From: an uncultured Erythrobacter sp. | GTDB taxonomy: Bacteria; Pseudomonadota; Alphaproteobacteria; Sphingomonadales; Sphingomonadaceae | DNA length: 64,000 bases | Assembly: GCA_947501215.1 (NCBI GenBank) | Contig: CANMUS010000005.1 | Location: forward strand, 124,001-188,000 | Reading direction: 5' to 3' | Position numbers and translations under genes: made by a program | In this document: positions 56,113 to 64,000 of the stretch, piece by piece | Layout: each line of letters begins with the position of its first letter | Numbering within the stretch: the stretch's first letter is position 1 | The notes under the pieces: model-generated | The model's input: the letters and a program-made list of their open reading frames with translations, nothing else | Told to the model about the DNA's origin: nothing | Databases searched by the model: none

Positions 56113-56493
56113 ATGGCCGATATCGCCAAGCTTGTTGAAGAACTGTCGAAACTGACCGTCATGGAAGCCGCCGAGCTCGCCACGGCGCTGGAAGAAGAGT
56201 GGGGCGTCAGCGCCGCCGCTGCTGTTGCCGTTGCCGGGCCCGCCGCCGGCGGTGCTGACGGTGGTGCTGCAGCCGAAGAAAAGGACGAATTCGACGTCGT
56301 CCTGACCGGCGATGGTGGCAAGAAGATCCAGGTCATCAAGGAAGTCCGCGCCATCACCGGCCTGGGCCTGACCGAAGCCAAGGCTCTTGTCGAAGGCGCG
56401 CCCAAGCCGCTCAAGGAAGGCGTCAACAAGGCGGAAGCCGAAGAAATCAAGGGCAAGATCGAAGCAGCCGGCGGTACCGTCGAGCTCAAGTAA
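56113..56493 (+). CDS. rplL: Ribosomal protein L7/L12
   Basis: This 126-residue stalk protein has an N-terminal dimerisation domain ([23 protein letters not shown]), an Ala/Gly-rich hinge (about 33-55) and the C-terminal factor-binding domain ([36 protein letters not shown]). Shine-Dalgarno GGAG precedes the ATG. A strong terminator follows directly, so transcription does not continue to rpoB. Confidence 0.98.
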   Translation: MADIAKLVEELSKLTVMEAAELATALEEEWGVSAAAAVAVAGPAAGGADGGAAAEEKDEFDVVLTGDGGKKIQVIKEVRAITGLGLTEAKALVEGAPKPLKEGVNKAEAEEIKGKIEAAGGTVELK

Positions 56494-56520
56494 GCTTCTT
56501 TCTTACTTTCGAAATCGAGG

Positions 56521-56554
56521 AAGGGCGGTGCCAGCGATGGCGCCGCCCTTTTTC
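56521..56554 (+). terminator. Rho-independent terminator after rplL
   Basis: AAGGGCGGTGCC (56521-56532) pairs with GGCGCCGCCCTT (56539-56550) over loop AGCGAT, with one G-T wobble, and is followed by T-rich TTTC. It lies 27 bases after the rplL stop. Confidence 0.9.
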
Positions 56555-56699
56555 GTTTCGTACGCCACCCGGGCGTTGGCTGCACGTGGTTTCCCTACAA
56601 TACGGTCCCGGCGAGCCGGGCAGCAGCTCCACTGAGGCAAACGCCCGTTAACCAAGACCGGAAACCGTAGATTGACGATGGCGACCTAATCCATGCTGC

Positions 56700-57668
56700 A
56701 TGGAAAAGCGCCTCACCTTTCCGAACCGCAAGGTCTTCGCCACGCTCGGCCTCGGACTCTCGGCTTGGATGACTGCCGCTCCGGCGACGGCGCAGGTTTA
56801 CGCACCTGTGATCCTTCCCGCCCTGAGTTCGGCCTTGTCGACGGGCGTGTGTCCGGTTGCAGCGTCCGCGTCCCTCGCATCGTCTGGACCGACCGGTACG
56901 GGGGTCTCGAAGGCATCCGCGATTCTCGGCGGTGCGTCCAGTGCGCTCGAAACGATCCGCGCACGGCAGGATGGGTTCGAAACGATGGGCCCCTTGATGC
57001 CGGGGGCGGGAACGGCCGAACCGCCGGTCGAAACGATGTCCACCACGGCAGCGTTGGCCCTTCCCCCGATGGCAGACTGCGCTTCGAGCCCAGGGACGGC
57101 GCCCGCCAGACTGGCGCAGCTTTCTTCACCCATTGCCGACACAAGCTTGCCGGGACCGAACGACTTCCTCGCCAGCCGCCGGGTGCCGATCGCAACGACC
57201 AATTTCGACGCCTCGTGGGACCGGGTGAATCGAGAACGCGGTTCCGTGGGTCGCTCGGCGCGCCAGTTGCTCGGACAGTCCGAGGGACTCGAGGACAAAC
57301 TCGCTATCGTTAATCGCTGGGTCAACCAGCGGATCACCTACAAGGAAGATCGCGACCTGTTCGGGCAGGCCGACTATTGGGCCGGACCCCGCAAGACCCT
57401 GCGCCTTGGCCAAGGCGACTGCGAAGACTACGCTCTTTTGAAGATGCACATGCTCGCTGCAGCCGGTGTGCCGCGCGAGGACATGTTCCTGACCATCACA
57501 CGGGATCTCGCGCGCAGGGCCGATCATGCAGTGCTGATCGTGCGTACTCCGGACGGGTTCCGCATGCTCGACAATGCAAGCGACGCCGTTCTCGACGCCA
57601 GCTCGGCCAACGACTACCGGCCGGTGTTGAGCTTCAGCGGCCGCAAGAGCTGGCTGCACGGCTATTGA
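56700..57668 (+). CDS. LapG-like periplasmic cysteine protease (BTLCP family)
   Basis: This 322-residue protein has a signal peptide ending TAQ (about residue 32), a low-complexity region of about 120 residues, then a bacterial transglutaminase-like cysteine proteinase domain from about 155 to the end. The catalytic triad candidates are Cys241 (GQGDCEDYALLK), His276 (ADHAVLIV) and Asp291 (MLDNAS). LapG of Pseudomonas cuts adhesins from the outer membrane when c-di-GMP is low and is about 90 residues shorter. It faces a type I secretion operon of the adhesin-export kind, which supports the role. No LapD homologue is in the window. Confidence 0.9.
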   Translation: MEKRLTFPNRKVFATLGLGLSAWMTAAPATAQVYAPVILPALSSALSTGVCPVAASASLASSGPTGTGVSKASAILGGASSALETIRARQDGFETMGPLMPGAGTAEPPVETMSTTAALALPPMADCASSPGTAPARLAQLSSPIADTSLPGPNDFLASRRVPIATTNFDASWDRVNRERGSVGRSARQLLGQSEGLEDKLAIVNRWVNQRITYKEDRDLFGQADYWAGPRKTLRLGQGDCEDYALLKMHMLAAAGVPREDMFLTITRDLARRADHAVLIVRTPDGFRMLDNASDAVLDASSANDYRPVLSFSGRKSWLHGY

Positions 57669-57677
57669 TCGCCGGCG

Positions 57678-58946
57678 TCACCGTTCGGTCATCGCCCGAT
57701 CCAGGGCCTTGTTTACCGGCTTGAACAGGTAGGTCAGGATGCTGTGGCGTCCGGTAATGATCTCCACGTCGCAGATCATGCCCGGCACGATCGGCAGGCG
57801 CTGGCCATTCTTGACGATGAACGACCGGTCGGTTTCGATGACCACGGTATAGTAAGCCTCGCGTTCGGCTTCGTCGTAGATGCTATCGGCCGAAACCTGT
57901 TGCACCTTGCCGCGCAGCCCGCCGTAGATCGAGAAATCATAGGCGGTGACCTTCACATTCGCGCGATCGCCGACCTTGATGAAGGCCCGGTCGCTCGGAG
58001 CGATGCGGGCTTCTACCAGCAGTTTGTCGCCAACGGGCACGACCTGCATGATCTTCTCGCCCGCATTCACGAACCCGCCCACCGTGGTAATCTGGACGTC
58101 ATTCACGATCCCGTCGGCAGGCGCGCGCAGTTCGTTGCGCTGCTGGCGCGCTGCAGCGCCGCGGATCGATTCCTCATTGACCGCGAGGCGCGTGGTGACT
58201 TCGCTGCGCTCGGCAAGCGCCTGCTGGCGAAAATCGAGGCGTGCCTGGCTGAGATCCGCCTGCGCCTGCCGGATAGCCGCCGAAGACCGGCCCACGGCCT
58301 GCCGCGCCGCAGCCAGCCGGCCCTGGGTGTCCACGAGGTCCCGCTGCGCCTGGATCAATTCGGTTTGCGGGACGATATTCTTCTGGGCCAAAGGCTCCAG
58401 CATCTGCACCTGTTCGCGCGCGAGCCGTACGCTGTTTTCGAGGGCCGAGGCAGTCGCCTGCGCTTCCTGCAGGTCGCGGCGGCGCTGTTCGATGGCCGAG
58501 CCGAGCGCGCTCTCGCGTGCCCTGGCCGTCGCGGTGCGCACCTGTTGCAGCCGTCGTTCTTCGGCGCACAGGCTGCCCGCCTCGCACCCGGCCGCTCCGC
58601 CCGATGCTTCGTTCTCCAGCCGCTGGGCCCGCGCAGCAAGCCTGCGGTTTTCTTCTTCGAGCTCGCCCAGGGCGGAAGCCGACTGGGTATCGTCGAGCCG
58701 GACGAGGAGGTCGCCTTTGCTGACCGATTGCCCTCCACGGACCAGAATCTCCGAGATGACGGCCGGTTCGGCCGGCTGGACAAGCTGCGCCTTGCTCGAC
58801 GGAATAACCTTTCCGGTGCCGCGGGTAATCTGTTCGACCTGGGCGAAGGCCGACCATGCGAGGAGCAGCAGAATCCCGACGGCCGCAATCGCGATCAGGC
58901 GCTGCGGCGCATCCATGCCCGCGAAGCGATAGCGCAACCCGCTCAT
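57678..58946 (-). CDS. Type I secretion membrane-fusion protein (HlyD family)
   Basis: This 422-residue adaptor links the ABC exporter to the outer-membrane channel. It has an N-terminal membrane anchor (IAAVGILLLLAWSAFA), a biotinyl/lipoyl-like half (QLVQPAEPAVISEILVRGGQSVSKGDLLVRLDD), a long coiled coil (about 95-255), the second lipoyl half (NELRAPADGIVNDVQITTVGGFVNAG), and the C-terminal beta domain with IVPGMICDVEIITGRHSIL. Its ATG overlaps the cell-wall hydrolase stop (ATGA). It is the last gene of the operon. Confidence 0.94.
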   Translation of the reverse strand: MSGLRYRFAGMDAPQRLIAIAAVGILLLLAWSAFAQVEQITRGTGKVIPSSKAQLVQPAEPAVISEILVRGGQSVSKGDLLVRLDDTQSASALGELEEENRRLAARAQRLENEASGGAAGCEAGSLCAEERRLQQVRTATARARESALGSAIEQRRRDLQEAQATASALENSVRLAREQVQMLEPLAQKNIVPQTELIQAQRDLVDTQGRLAAARQAVGRSSAAIRQAQADLSQARLDFRQQALAERSEVTTRLAVNEESIRGAAARQQRNELRAPADGIVNDVQITTVGGFVNAGEKIMQVVPVGDKLLVEARIAPSDRAFIKVGDRANVKVTAYDFSIYGGLRGKVQQVSADSIYDEAEREAYYTVVIETDRSFIVKNGQRLPIVPGMICDVEIITGRHSILTYLFKPVNKALDRAMTER

Positions 58947-59944
58947 TCTCCGCCTCCCGCACCCATCGGCTCGACGGAATTGCCTGCCTGCCCTGCAAGA
59001 GTGGCGCGATAGCCCGCGCTGGCGGAAACGGGATCGGGAATGCTCAGCGTCCAGCCCGTCGTCGTATCGAGCCGCCCGCCCACATCGGAAGCCGCGTGCC
59101 GATCGGTCACATCGGGTGCAACGGTGGTGCCGGGCACCAGATCATGCGCGATCTCTGCGCCCGCTTCTTCCTCGCTCGCGAAGCGGTCCCGCAGCTGGGC
59201 GAAATTCACCGTGGGTATCGCTTCGCGGCCCGACCAGGCGCGGTTGAATGCCATTGCCGAGCCCGCCCTGCCGGGAAAGCGATAGAATATATGCCGACCG
59301 ATCTGCCGGATCTTGCCGAGGGTGAACGCCCAGCGCGGCACGACGTAATCGGCATGATAATGCGTTGCGGTGCCGACTTCGGGAGCCCTGCCGCCATCGA
59401 GCATATCGCGGGCGATCCGCTTGGCCGATGCCCAGTGGCTCGCCATCGGTTGGCGCAGCAACGACCCGTCGCAGGTGAAGCTGAACTGGCAGACGGGGCG
59501 CGACACCCCTTCGTAGACCACGCCGCAAACACTGTTCGGATAGGCGGGGTGTGCGACGCGATTGAGAACGACCTGCGCCACGGCACGCTGCCCCGAAACC
59601 GGTTCAAGCGCCGCTTCGTAATAGATCGCCTGCGCGAGGCATTTCTCGGCCGTCGCGAGACTGCCGGCAGACATGTCCCGGCGCGATATGTGGCCGGGTT
59701 GCTCGAGCCGCAATCTGGCCAGCGGGATCGCCGCGTTGCGGGCCTCCGCGCTCTCCGCCGAGACGCTGAGCGGCTGGTCCTCGCCCGTCGACATCTGGGC
59801 GATATCGCCGACGTCCGGCACCTGTGCCAGCTCCATGGCCTGCGCTTTTTGCGGCAGGGGTGCGATCGAAGGCGCTGCGGCCAGAAGGCATCCGGCCACC
59901 ACGGTCAGAATGCCGCCGATGCGCGCGATCGGGAGGGAGGTCAC
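58943..59944 (-). CDS. SleB-like cell wall hydrolase
   Basis: This 333-residue protein has an N-terminal hydrophobic signal or anchor (about 8-26) and a Hydrolase_2/SleB domain from about 140 to 260: CLAQAIYYEAALEPVSGQRAVAQVVLNR with the catalytic Glu, VCQFSFTCDG, and the metal-site-like HYHADYVVPRW. SleB proteins are lytic transglycosylase-type murein hydrolases. The start is GTG at 59944, overlapping the ABC stop (GTGA); the longer frame lacks support. Finding it inside a type I secretion operon, coupled on both sides, is unusual. Confidence 0.87.
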   Translation of the reverse strand: MTSLPIARIGGILTVVAGCLLAAAPSIAPLPQKAQAMELAQVPDVGDIAQMSTGEDQPLSVSAESAEARNAAIPLARLRLEQPGHISRRDMSAGSLATAEKCLAQAIYYEAALEPVSGQRAVAQVVLNRVAHPAYPNSVCGVVYEGVSRPVCQFSFTCDGSLLRQPMASHWASAKRIARDMLDGGRAPEVGTATHYHADYVVPRWAFTLGKIRQIGRHIFYRFPGRAGSAMAFNRAWSGREAIPTVNFAQLRDRFASEEEAGAEIAHDLVPGTTVAPDVTDRHAASDVGGRLDTTTGWTLSIPDPVSASAGYRATLAGQAGNSVEPMGAGGGE

Positions 59945-62091
59945 GCCGGGTCCCCTTTCGCCAATTCGGATCCTGCCTGCTTCAAGACGTCCTGCACCGG
60001 ACCATCCGCAACGATTTTGCCGCCATCGAGCACGATGAGCCGGTCGCAAATGGAGAACAGGGCCGGCCGGTGGGTCGCGATGATCAGCGTCTGTTGCGGC
60101 GCCAGAGCCTTGCCGAGACGCTCTACCAGTAGCTTTTCCGTGTGGCTGTCCATCGCACCGGTGGGTTCGTCGAGGAACAGGACCTCGGCATCGGTGACGA
60201 GGGCGCGTGTCAGCGCCATAAAGGCACGCTGCCCCCCCGACAGCATGCGGCCATCCTCGCCCACGGGGCGGTCGAAGCCACCTGCGTCGCGAGACAGGAA
60301 TATGTCGGCCCCGGTTTTGCGCATCGCCTCGATCAATCGCTCGTCGGCTATGCCGTGACCGGAGATGGCCAGATTGTCCTTGATCGACCCGGTGAACAGC
60401 ACGGCGTCCTGGCCAACGAAGCGCAAGGCCTGCCTCAACAATTCGGGCCTGAACTGACGGGCATCGATGCCATTCAACAGAAGGCTGCCATCGCTTGGCG
60501 GGTATAGCCCGCAGATCACCCTGCCCAGCGTCGACTTGCCCGAAGCGACCCGCCCCACGATGGCGACCTTTTCCCCGGGCGTGATCGTCAGATCGATTCC
60601 CGAAAGGGCGGACTGTGCCGTGCCTTCATAGGCGAACGAGAGGTTTTCCAGCCGGATCGTCGGCTTTTCCAGGGCCCCCAGCGCCAGACTACTGCCCTGC
60701 TTGCGTTCGTCCCCACCTTCGAAGAGCTTCTCGATACTGTCGAGCGCTTCTTGCGCCTGCCGGCCACGTGTCAGCAGGTAGGCAATCTGGCCCGCGGGCG
60801 CGAGCGAGCGGGACGAAAGCATCACGATGGCGATGATCGCGCCCATCGTGATGTCGCCGTTGGCGAACAGGTAATAACCGCCGACGATCAGCGATACGGT
60901 CGAAACTTGCTGGAAGGTCTGGGCCAGGCCGACCGCCAGCGAATTGATATCGCGCAGGCGCTGCTGGGAATGGCTGCCGATGTCCGCCAGCTTGTGCCAG
61001 CGCGACAGCATCGTCCCCTCACCCGAGACGCTCTTCAGTGTCTCCATGCCTGCGAGCGATTCCACCAGCATCGTCTGCTGGAGACCGTAATCCGCCTGTG
61101 CGTCCCGCGCCGCGTCGACCACCTTGCGCTGAAGCACGTAACCCGCCCCCAGCATCGCGAGAATGATCGTCAGCGGGACCAGCGCGAGCCAACCGCCGAT
61201 GATGGCAATCACACCCACGAAAACGAACAGGAACAGCACGTCGATGACCATGACCAGCGTGGTCGAGGCGAAGAAGTCCCTGACGATTGCGAATTCGGAC
61301 ACGCGCGCAGCGAGCGATCCGGTGTGCCCTTTTCGCTCTTGCAGCGGGGAAGCAAGCAGGCGGCCGAAGATCTTTTGCGACAGTTTGAGATCGAGGCGAC
61401 GAGCAGTCTGGTCGACCACCGCGGTCCGGGCCCGGCGCAGGAAGAATTCGAGCCCGAAGGCCAGAACCACGCCGACGGCGAGGACCCAGAGCGTTTCGGC
61501 CGCGCGGTTCGGGATCACGCGATCGTAGACATTCATGGTGAAGATCGGCAGCGCAATGGCCAGCAGATTGATCAGGAACGATGCGAGGAAAACCGGGCCG
61601 AAAGACCGCCGCTCCTTGCGCATTTCGGTCCAGAACCAGTGGCCGCGCGCCTTGGCATGCCAGGGCGCCTCGCTCTCGCGCATTTCGTCCGGATCGCCGA
61701 AAACCCGATAGAGCGTCCCGGCATAGCCCCCGGCAAGCCGCGCATGCGCCTCCCACTGTTCCAGCCCCGTCTCGGGTCGCCAGACGAGAATCTCGCCATC
61801 GCGCGCATCAAGCAGGAGTGCGGCTTCTCCATCGGCGAACTTCACAATGGCGGGGTAGTTGGCGGCCCCGACCGGGAGCCTGCGCGGATTGGCGGGATCG
61901 AAGTTCAGGCGCGCAAGATCGAGCGCCGCCCCGGCCTGGTGCCAGGGAAGAATGCCGCGCTCGTTCTTGGGCAGCTGAACGAGCAGCGTGGTGTCGAAAG
62001 AGGGGCCGAAGCGGCGCGCGGCTTCCGCGATACACTCGCTGAGCGAGTCTATCTCGACGCCTGCCTCAATTTCCCCCTCTTTGGACATCAT
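59941..62091 (-). CDS. Type I secretion ABC transporter with C39-like domain
   Basis: This 716-residue protein has an N-terminal C39-peptidase-like domain (about 10-135) without an evident catalytic Cys-Gly, a membrane domain (about 160-430, FGPVFLASFLINLLAIALPIFTMNVYDRVIP) and an ATPase domain with Walker A GRVASGKST, signature LSGGQR and Walker B VLFLDEPTGAMDS. The inactive C39-like domain, as in HlyB and LapB, binds RTX substrates rather than cutting leader peptides. It starts 19 bases after the TolC-like stop and couples to the next gene. Confidence 0.94.
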   Translation of the reverse strand: MMSKEGEIEAGVEIDSLSECIAEAARRFGPSFDTTLLVQLPKNERGILPWHQAGAALDLARLNFDPANPRRLPVGAANYPAIVKFADGEAALLLDARDGEILVWRPETGLEQWEAHARLAGGYAGTLYRVFGDPDEMRESEAPWHAKARGHWFWTEMRKERRSFGPVFLASFLINLLAIALPIFTMNVYDRVIPNRAAETLWVLAVGVVLAFGLEFFLRRARTAVVDQTARRLDLKLSQKIFGRLLASPLQERKGHTGSLAARVSEFAIVRDFFASTTLVMVIDVLFLFVFVGVIAIIGGWLALVPLTIILAMLGAGYVLQRKVVDAARDAQADYGLQQTMLVESLAGMETLKSVSGEGTMLSRWHKLADIGSHSQQRLRDINSLAVGLAQTFQQVSTVSLIVGGYYLFANGDITMGAIIAIVMLSSRSLAPAGQIAYLLTRGRQAQEALDSIEKLFEGGDERKQGSSLALGALEKPTIRLENLSFAYEGTAQSALSGIDLTITPGEKVAIVGRVASGKSTLGRVICGLYPPSDGSLLLNGIDARQFRPELLRQALRFVGQDAVLFTGSIKDNLAISGHGIADERLIEAMRKTGADIFLSRDAGGFDRPVGEDGRMLSGGQRAFMALTRALVTDAEVLFLDEPTGAMDSHTEKLLVERLGKALAPQQTLIIATHRPALFSICDRLIVLDGGKIVADGPVQDVLKQAGSELAKGDPA

Positions 62092-62110
62092 CTATTGTCC
62101 CGCTCCACCC

Positions 62111-63535
62111 TCAGCCCGGTTCGACCCGGCGCTGCAATTCCGCAGGAACCGGAGGCCCGAAGTCGAAGCGTTCGCGCTCCGCCGCCCCGGCGCCGGCACC
62201 CGGCGCGATCTGCAACGCGTCGAGGAAGTTATTGGTAGCAGCAAGGGTCTGATACTGCGCAAACAATTGCGAGAAGCGTGCCGTTTCGAGACGCACCTGC
62301 GTGTTGTAACGCGTGTTCTGCGCATCGAGCACATCGAGCAGTGAACGCCTGCCGACATTGAACTGGCTTCTGTAAGACAGGAGCAAATCGTCGCTGACCT
62401 GGCTCTGGCGGTCGAGAGCCTGAACCACCCGCCCCTGCGTTTCCAGCGCCTGCCAGGCGAGGCGAACGTCTTCCTCGGCCTGCCGCTGGCGATCGTGCAG
62501 GGCGTAGCGCGCCACGCTGGCCTGACGGATCGTCTCCTGCGCGCGGGCGTATTTGATGCCGCCATCGAAGATATTCCAGCGCATCACGACGCGCCCCTGG
62601 ATATCGTTGGTCTCGCCGGCAAAACCGTCGATATCCTCACCGACGCGCCCTCTTACTTCGAGGCCGACGGTCGGCCAGTAATCGCCCTCGGCCGACTTCA
62701 CGAGCGCGTTGGCGGCATCCACGTCCGCCTGCGCTTCGCGAACCAGCGGGTTGCGCAGCCGCGCCTGCCCAACCGCCGTCTCAAGGCCTGGCGGCATCGC
62801 CGATGCGAGATTGGGCGGCATGCTCGCGCCCGTTACGTCGAGTCCGGTCAACCGACGCAGGCTGATAAAGGCGTTCTGCAAGCCCTGCAGCGCCTCTTCC
62901 TGCTGCACGAGCGCCGCTTGCAACCGCTCTTCGGCCTGCTGGCGATCCGCGATGCTGATCGATCCCTGCTCCACCCCCTGGCCGAGATCGGCCACGAGGC
63001 TGCGATGAAACGCCGCGTTGTCCTGCGATGCTGCGGCAACGCGCTGCTGCAGCAGCACATCGAGATACTGCCGCGCCACTTGCAGCGCGACGAATTCCGA
63101 ACGCTCGACAACGCGCAGCGATGCACCGTCGACCCGTGCTGCCTGCCGCAGCAATTCACCGCGCCGCCGACCGAAGTCGAGCACGGTCCATTCGCCGGTG
63201 ATGCCGGCTTCCAGGGGATACAGCTCGTCGGAAGCGATACCGAGGGTGCGGCGGGTATTGTTCTCCAGTCGCCGCACTCCGGCAGAGGCCTCGATATCGA
63301 CCCGCGGGTAGTACAGACCCTGCGCCTGTTCGCGTTCGAACTCGATCGCCTCCTTGTTGAACTGCGCCTGCAGGATTTCCGGGTTGGACTGCATCGCGAC
63401 GGCGATCGCTTCCTGCATGGTCACGGACTGGGTGTCGCCAGGCACTGCTTCCACCGCGGCGGTCTGGGCCATCGCTGCGGGCGCCACACCGCCGAGCAGA
63501 GCTGCGCCGATGGCTATAAGGGTTGGCTTACGCAT
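62111..63535 (-). CDS. TolC-like outer-membrane protein of type I secretion
   Basis: This 474-residue protein has a signal peptide ending AMAQ (about residue 24) and two repeats of TolC type: helices around VTMQEAIAVAMQSNPEI and a second half starting VDAANALVKSAEGDYWPTVGLE. It ends with SQFNVGRRSLLDVLDAQNTRYNT, the AggA/LapE-type signature. AGGAGG precedes the ATG at 63535; longer frames have no ribosome-binding site. It forms the outer-membrane channel of the exporter and is 13 bases from the OmpA-like gene. Confidence 0.94.
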   Translation of the reverse strand: MRKPTLIAIGAALLGGVAPAAMAQTAAVEAVPGDTQSVTMQEAIAVAMQSNPEILQAQFNKEAIEFEREQAQGLYYPRVDIEASAGVRRLENNTRRTLGIASDELYPLEAGITGEWTVLDFGRRRGELLRQAARVDGASLRVVERSEFVALQVARQYLDVLLQQRVAAASQDNAAFHRSLVADLGQGVEQGSISIADRQQAEERLQAALVQQEEALQGLQNAFISLRRLTGLDVTGASMPPNLASAMPPGLETAVGQARLRNPLVREAQADVDAANALVKSAEGDYWPTVGLEVRGRVGEDIDGFAGETNDIQGRVVMRWNIFDGGIKYARAQETIRQASVARYALHDRQRQAEEDVRLAWQALETQGRVVQALDRQSQVSDDLLLSYRSQFNVGRRSLLDVLDAQNTRYNTQVRLETARFSQLFAQYQTLAATNNFLDALQIAPGAGAGAAERERFDFGPPVPAELQRRVEPG

Positions 63536-63548
63536 GATTTCCCTCCTC

Positions 63549-64000
63549 CTATTGGTTGACCAGGATTTCGACGCGCCGGTTCTGTAGTTCGCGCACGCCA
63601 TCGTCCGTCGGCACACGCGGGTTTTCCTCGCCGCGCGCCGTAGTATCGATCGATCCGGTCGCGATCCCGCGCGAGCCCAGGAGGCTGGCGACGGCATCCG
63701 CACGCCGCTGGGACAGGTCCATATTATAGGCGCTGCTGCCCGATCGATCGGCATGGCCGACCACGTTGAAACTGCGCCAGCTGCAAGCCGCCGCATTCTG
63801 GGCGACATAATCTGCAATCTGGCTGGCCTCCGTCCCGGGTACGGCGGAATCGAATTCGAAGAAAATCAGGCCGGGCAGCTCGGTGTTGCAGGCTTCGGCA
63901 GGAGGGGGAGGCGGCGGCGGCGGCGCCATCGCCCGCGTCGTCTGCGTCATGCGCGCATAGGCATCGCGGCATTTGCCGAGCGATACGGGATCCCGAGCCC
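63549..64000 (-). CDS. OmpA-family peptidoglycan-binding protein (partial, runs off the right edge)
   Basis: The frame is open to the right end of the window. The visible C-terminal 150 residues include a Pro8 tract (APPPPPPPPA), then an OmpA domain: LIFFEFDSAVPGTEASQIADYVA, FNVVGHADRSGSSAYNMDLSQRRADAVASLL with the meso-DAP-binding Asp and Arg, and GEENPRVPT, ending NRRVEILVNQ. It should anchor the outer membrane to murein. Adhesin-secretion loci such as Shewanella bpf carry an OmpA-type gene at a similar place. Its N-terminus lies outside the window. Confidence 0.9.
   Translation of the reverse strand, partial: ARDPVSLGKCRDAYARMTQTTRAMAPPPPPPPPAEACNTELPGLIFFEFDSAVPGTEASQIADYVAQNAAACSWRSFNVVGHADRSGSSAYNMDLSQRRADAVASLLGSRGIATGSIDTTARGEENPRVPTDDGVRELQNRRVEILVNQ

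Overview
The window looks like chromosomal DNA of a GC-rich alphaproteobacterium, most likely Sphingomonadales (Erythrobacteraceae-like). This is inferred from the GapR/DUF2312 and DUF1244 proteins, a TadE/TadG cluster, TonB-free lipoprotein-style efflux genes, the NDUFA9-type dehydrogenase, TTGACA-N17-CTAG-type promoters and codon use. No database search was possible, so the taxonomic placement is an inference.

Layout. 1-4.8 kb: the end of an adaptor gene, an RND (HAE1) pump and a NodT-type outer-membrane lipoprotein. 4.8-16.9 kb: accessory DNA. It holds a small tyrosine recombinase whose ribosome-binding site lies in a hairpin, a leucine-rich-repeat protein, and a minus-strand module (Toprim/zinc-finger protein, a 1415-aa adenine-methylase/Strawberry-notch helicase fusion, a large ParB-like protein) closed by a perfect terminator. 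A plus-strand run of lytic transglycosylase, secreted nuclease and two tiny ORFs follows, then a P4-type integrase next to the 3' end of tRNA-Leu(CAG). This is the tRNA-anchored end of a genomic island or degraded integrative element. I could not find the other end.

17-44 kb: core metabolism. An NDUFA9-like protein, a serine hydrolase/dienelactone hydrolase pair, a lipoprotein PQQ dehydrogenase with cytochrome c domain and a PhoX-like phosphatase come first. Next is a lysC-purT-nitronate monooxygenase-105 aa-purU run, which includes both the formate-producing and formate-using purine enzymes. Then ubiG, a phosphodiesterase, an ArsC/Spx-like protein, ruvC/yebC, a CPBP protease, YbjQ, three translationally coupled Tad-like genes, gapR, DUF1244, pyk, an old-yellow-enzyme-type reductase, gltX and a GGDEF/EAL protein.

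44-56.6 kb: rpoC and rpoB on the minus strand with their own promoter. They are divergent from rplJ-rplL on the plus strand, and an inserted DUF2975-HTH-membrane protein-lipoprotein block separates the two pairs. The HTH block has three copies of the palindrome TATCG-N5-CGATA laid over its promoter. 56.7-64 kb: a LapG-like cysteine protease opposite a type I secretion operon (OmpA-like, TolC-like, ABC with C39-like domain, SleB-like cell-wall hydrolase, HlyD-like). The layout resembles giant-adhesin secretion loci, but no adhesin gene lies inside the window.

The most unusual items are the Toprim/methylase-helicase/ParB module, the triple operator before the DUF2975-HTH genes, the split rplJL/rpoBC arrangement, the cell-wall hydrolase embedded in the secretion operon, and several very short genes.
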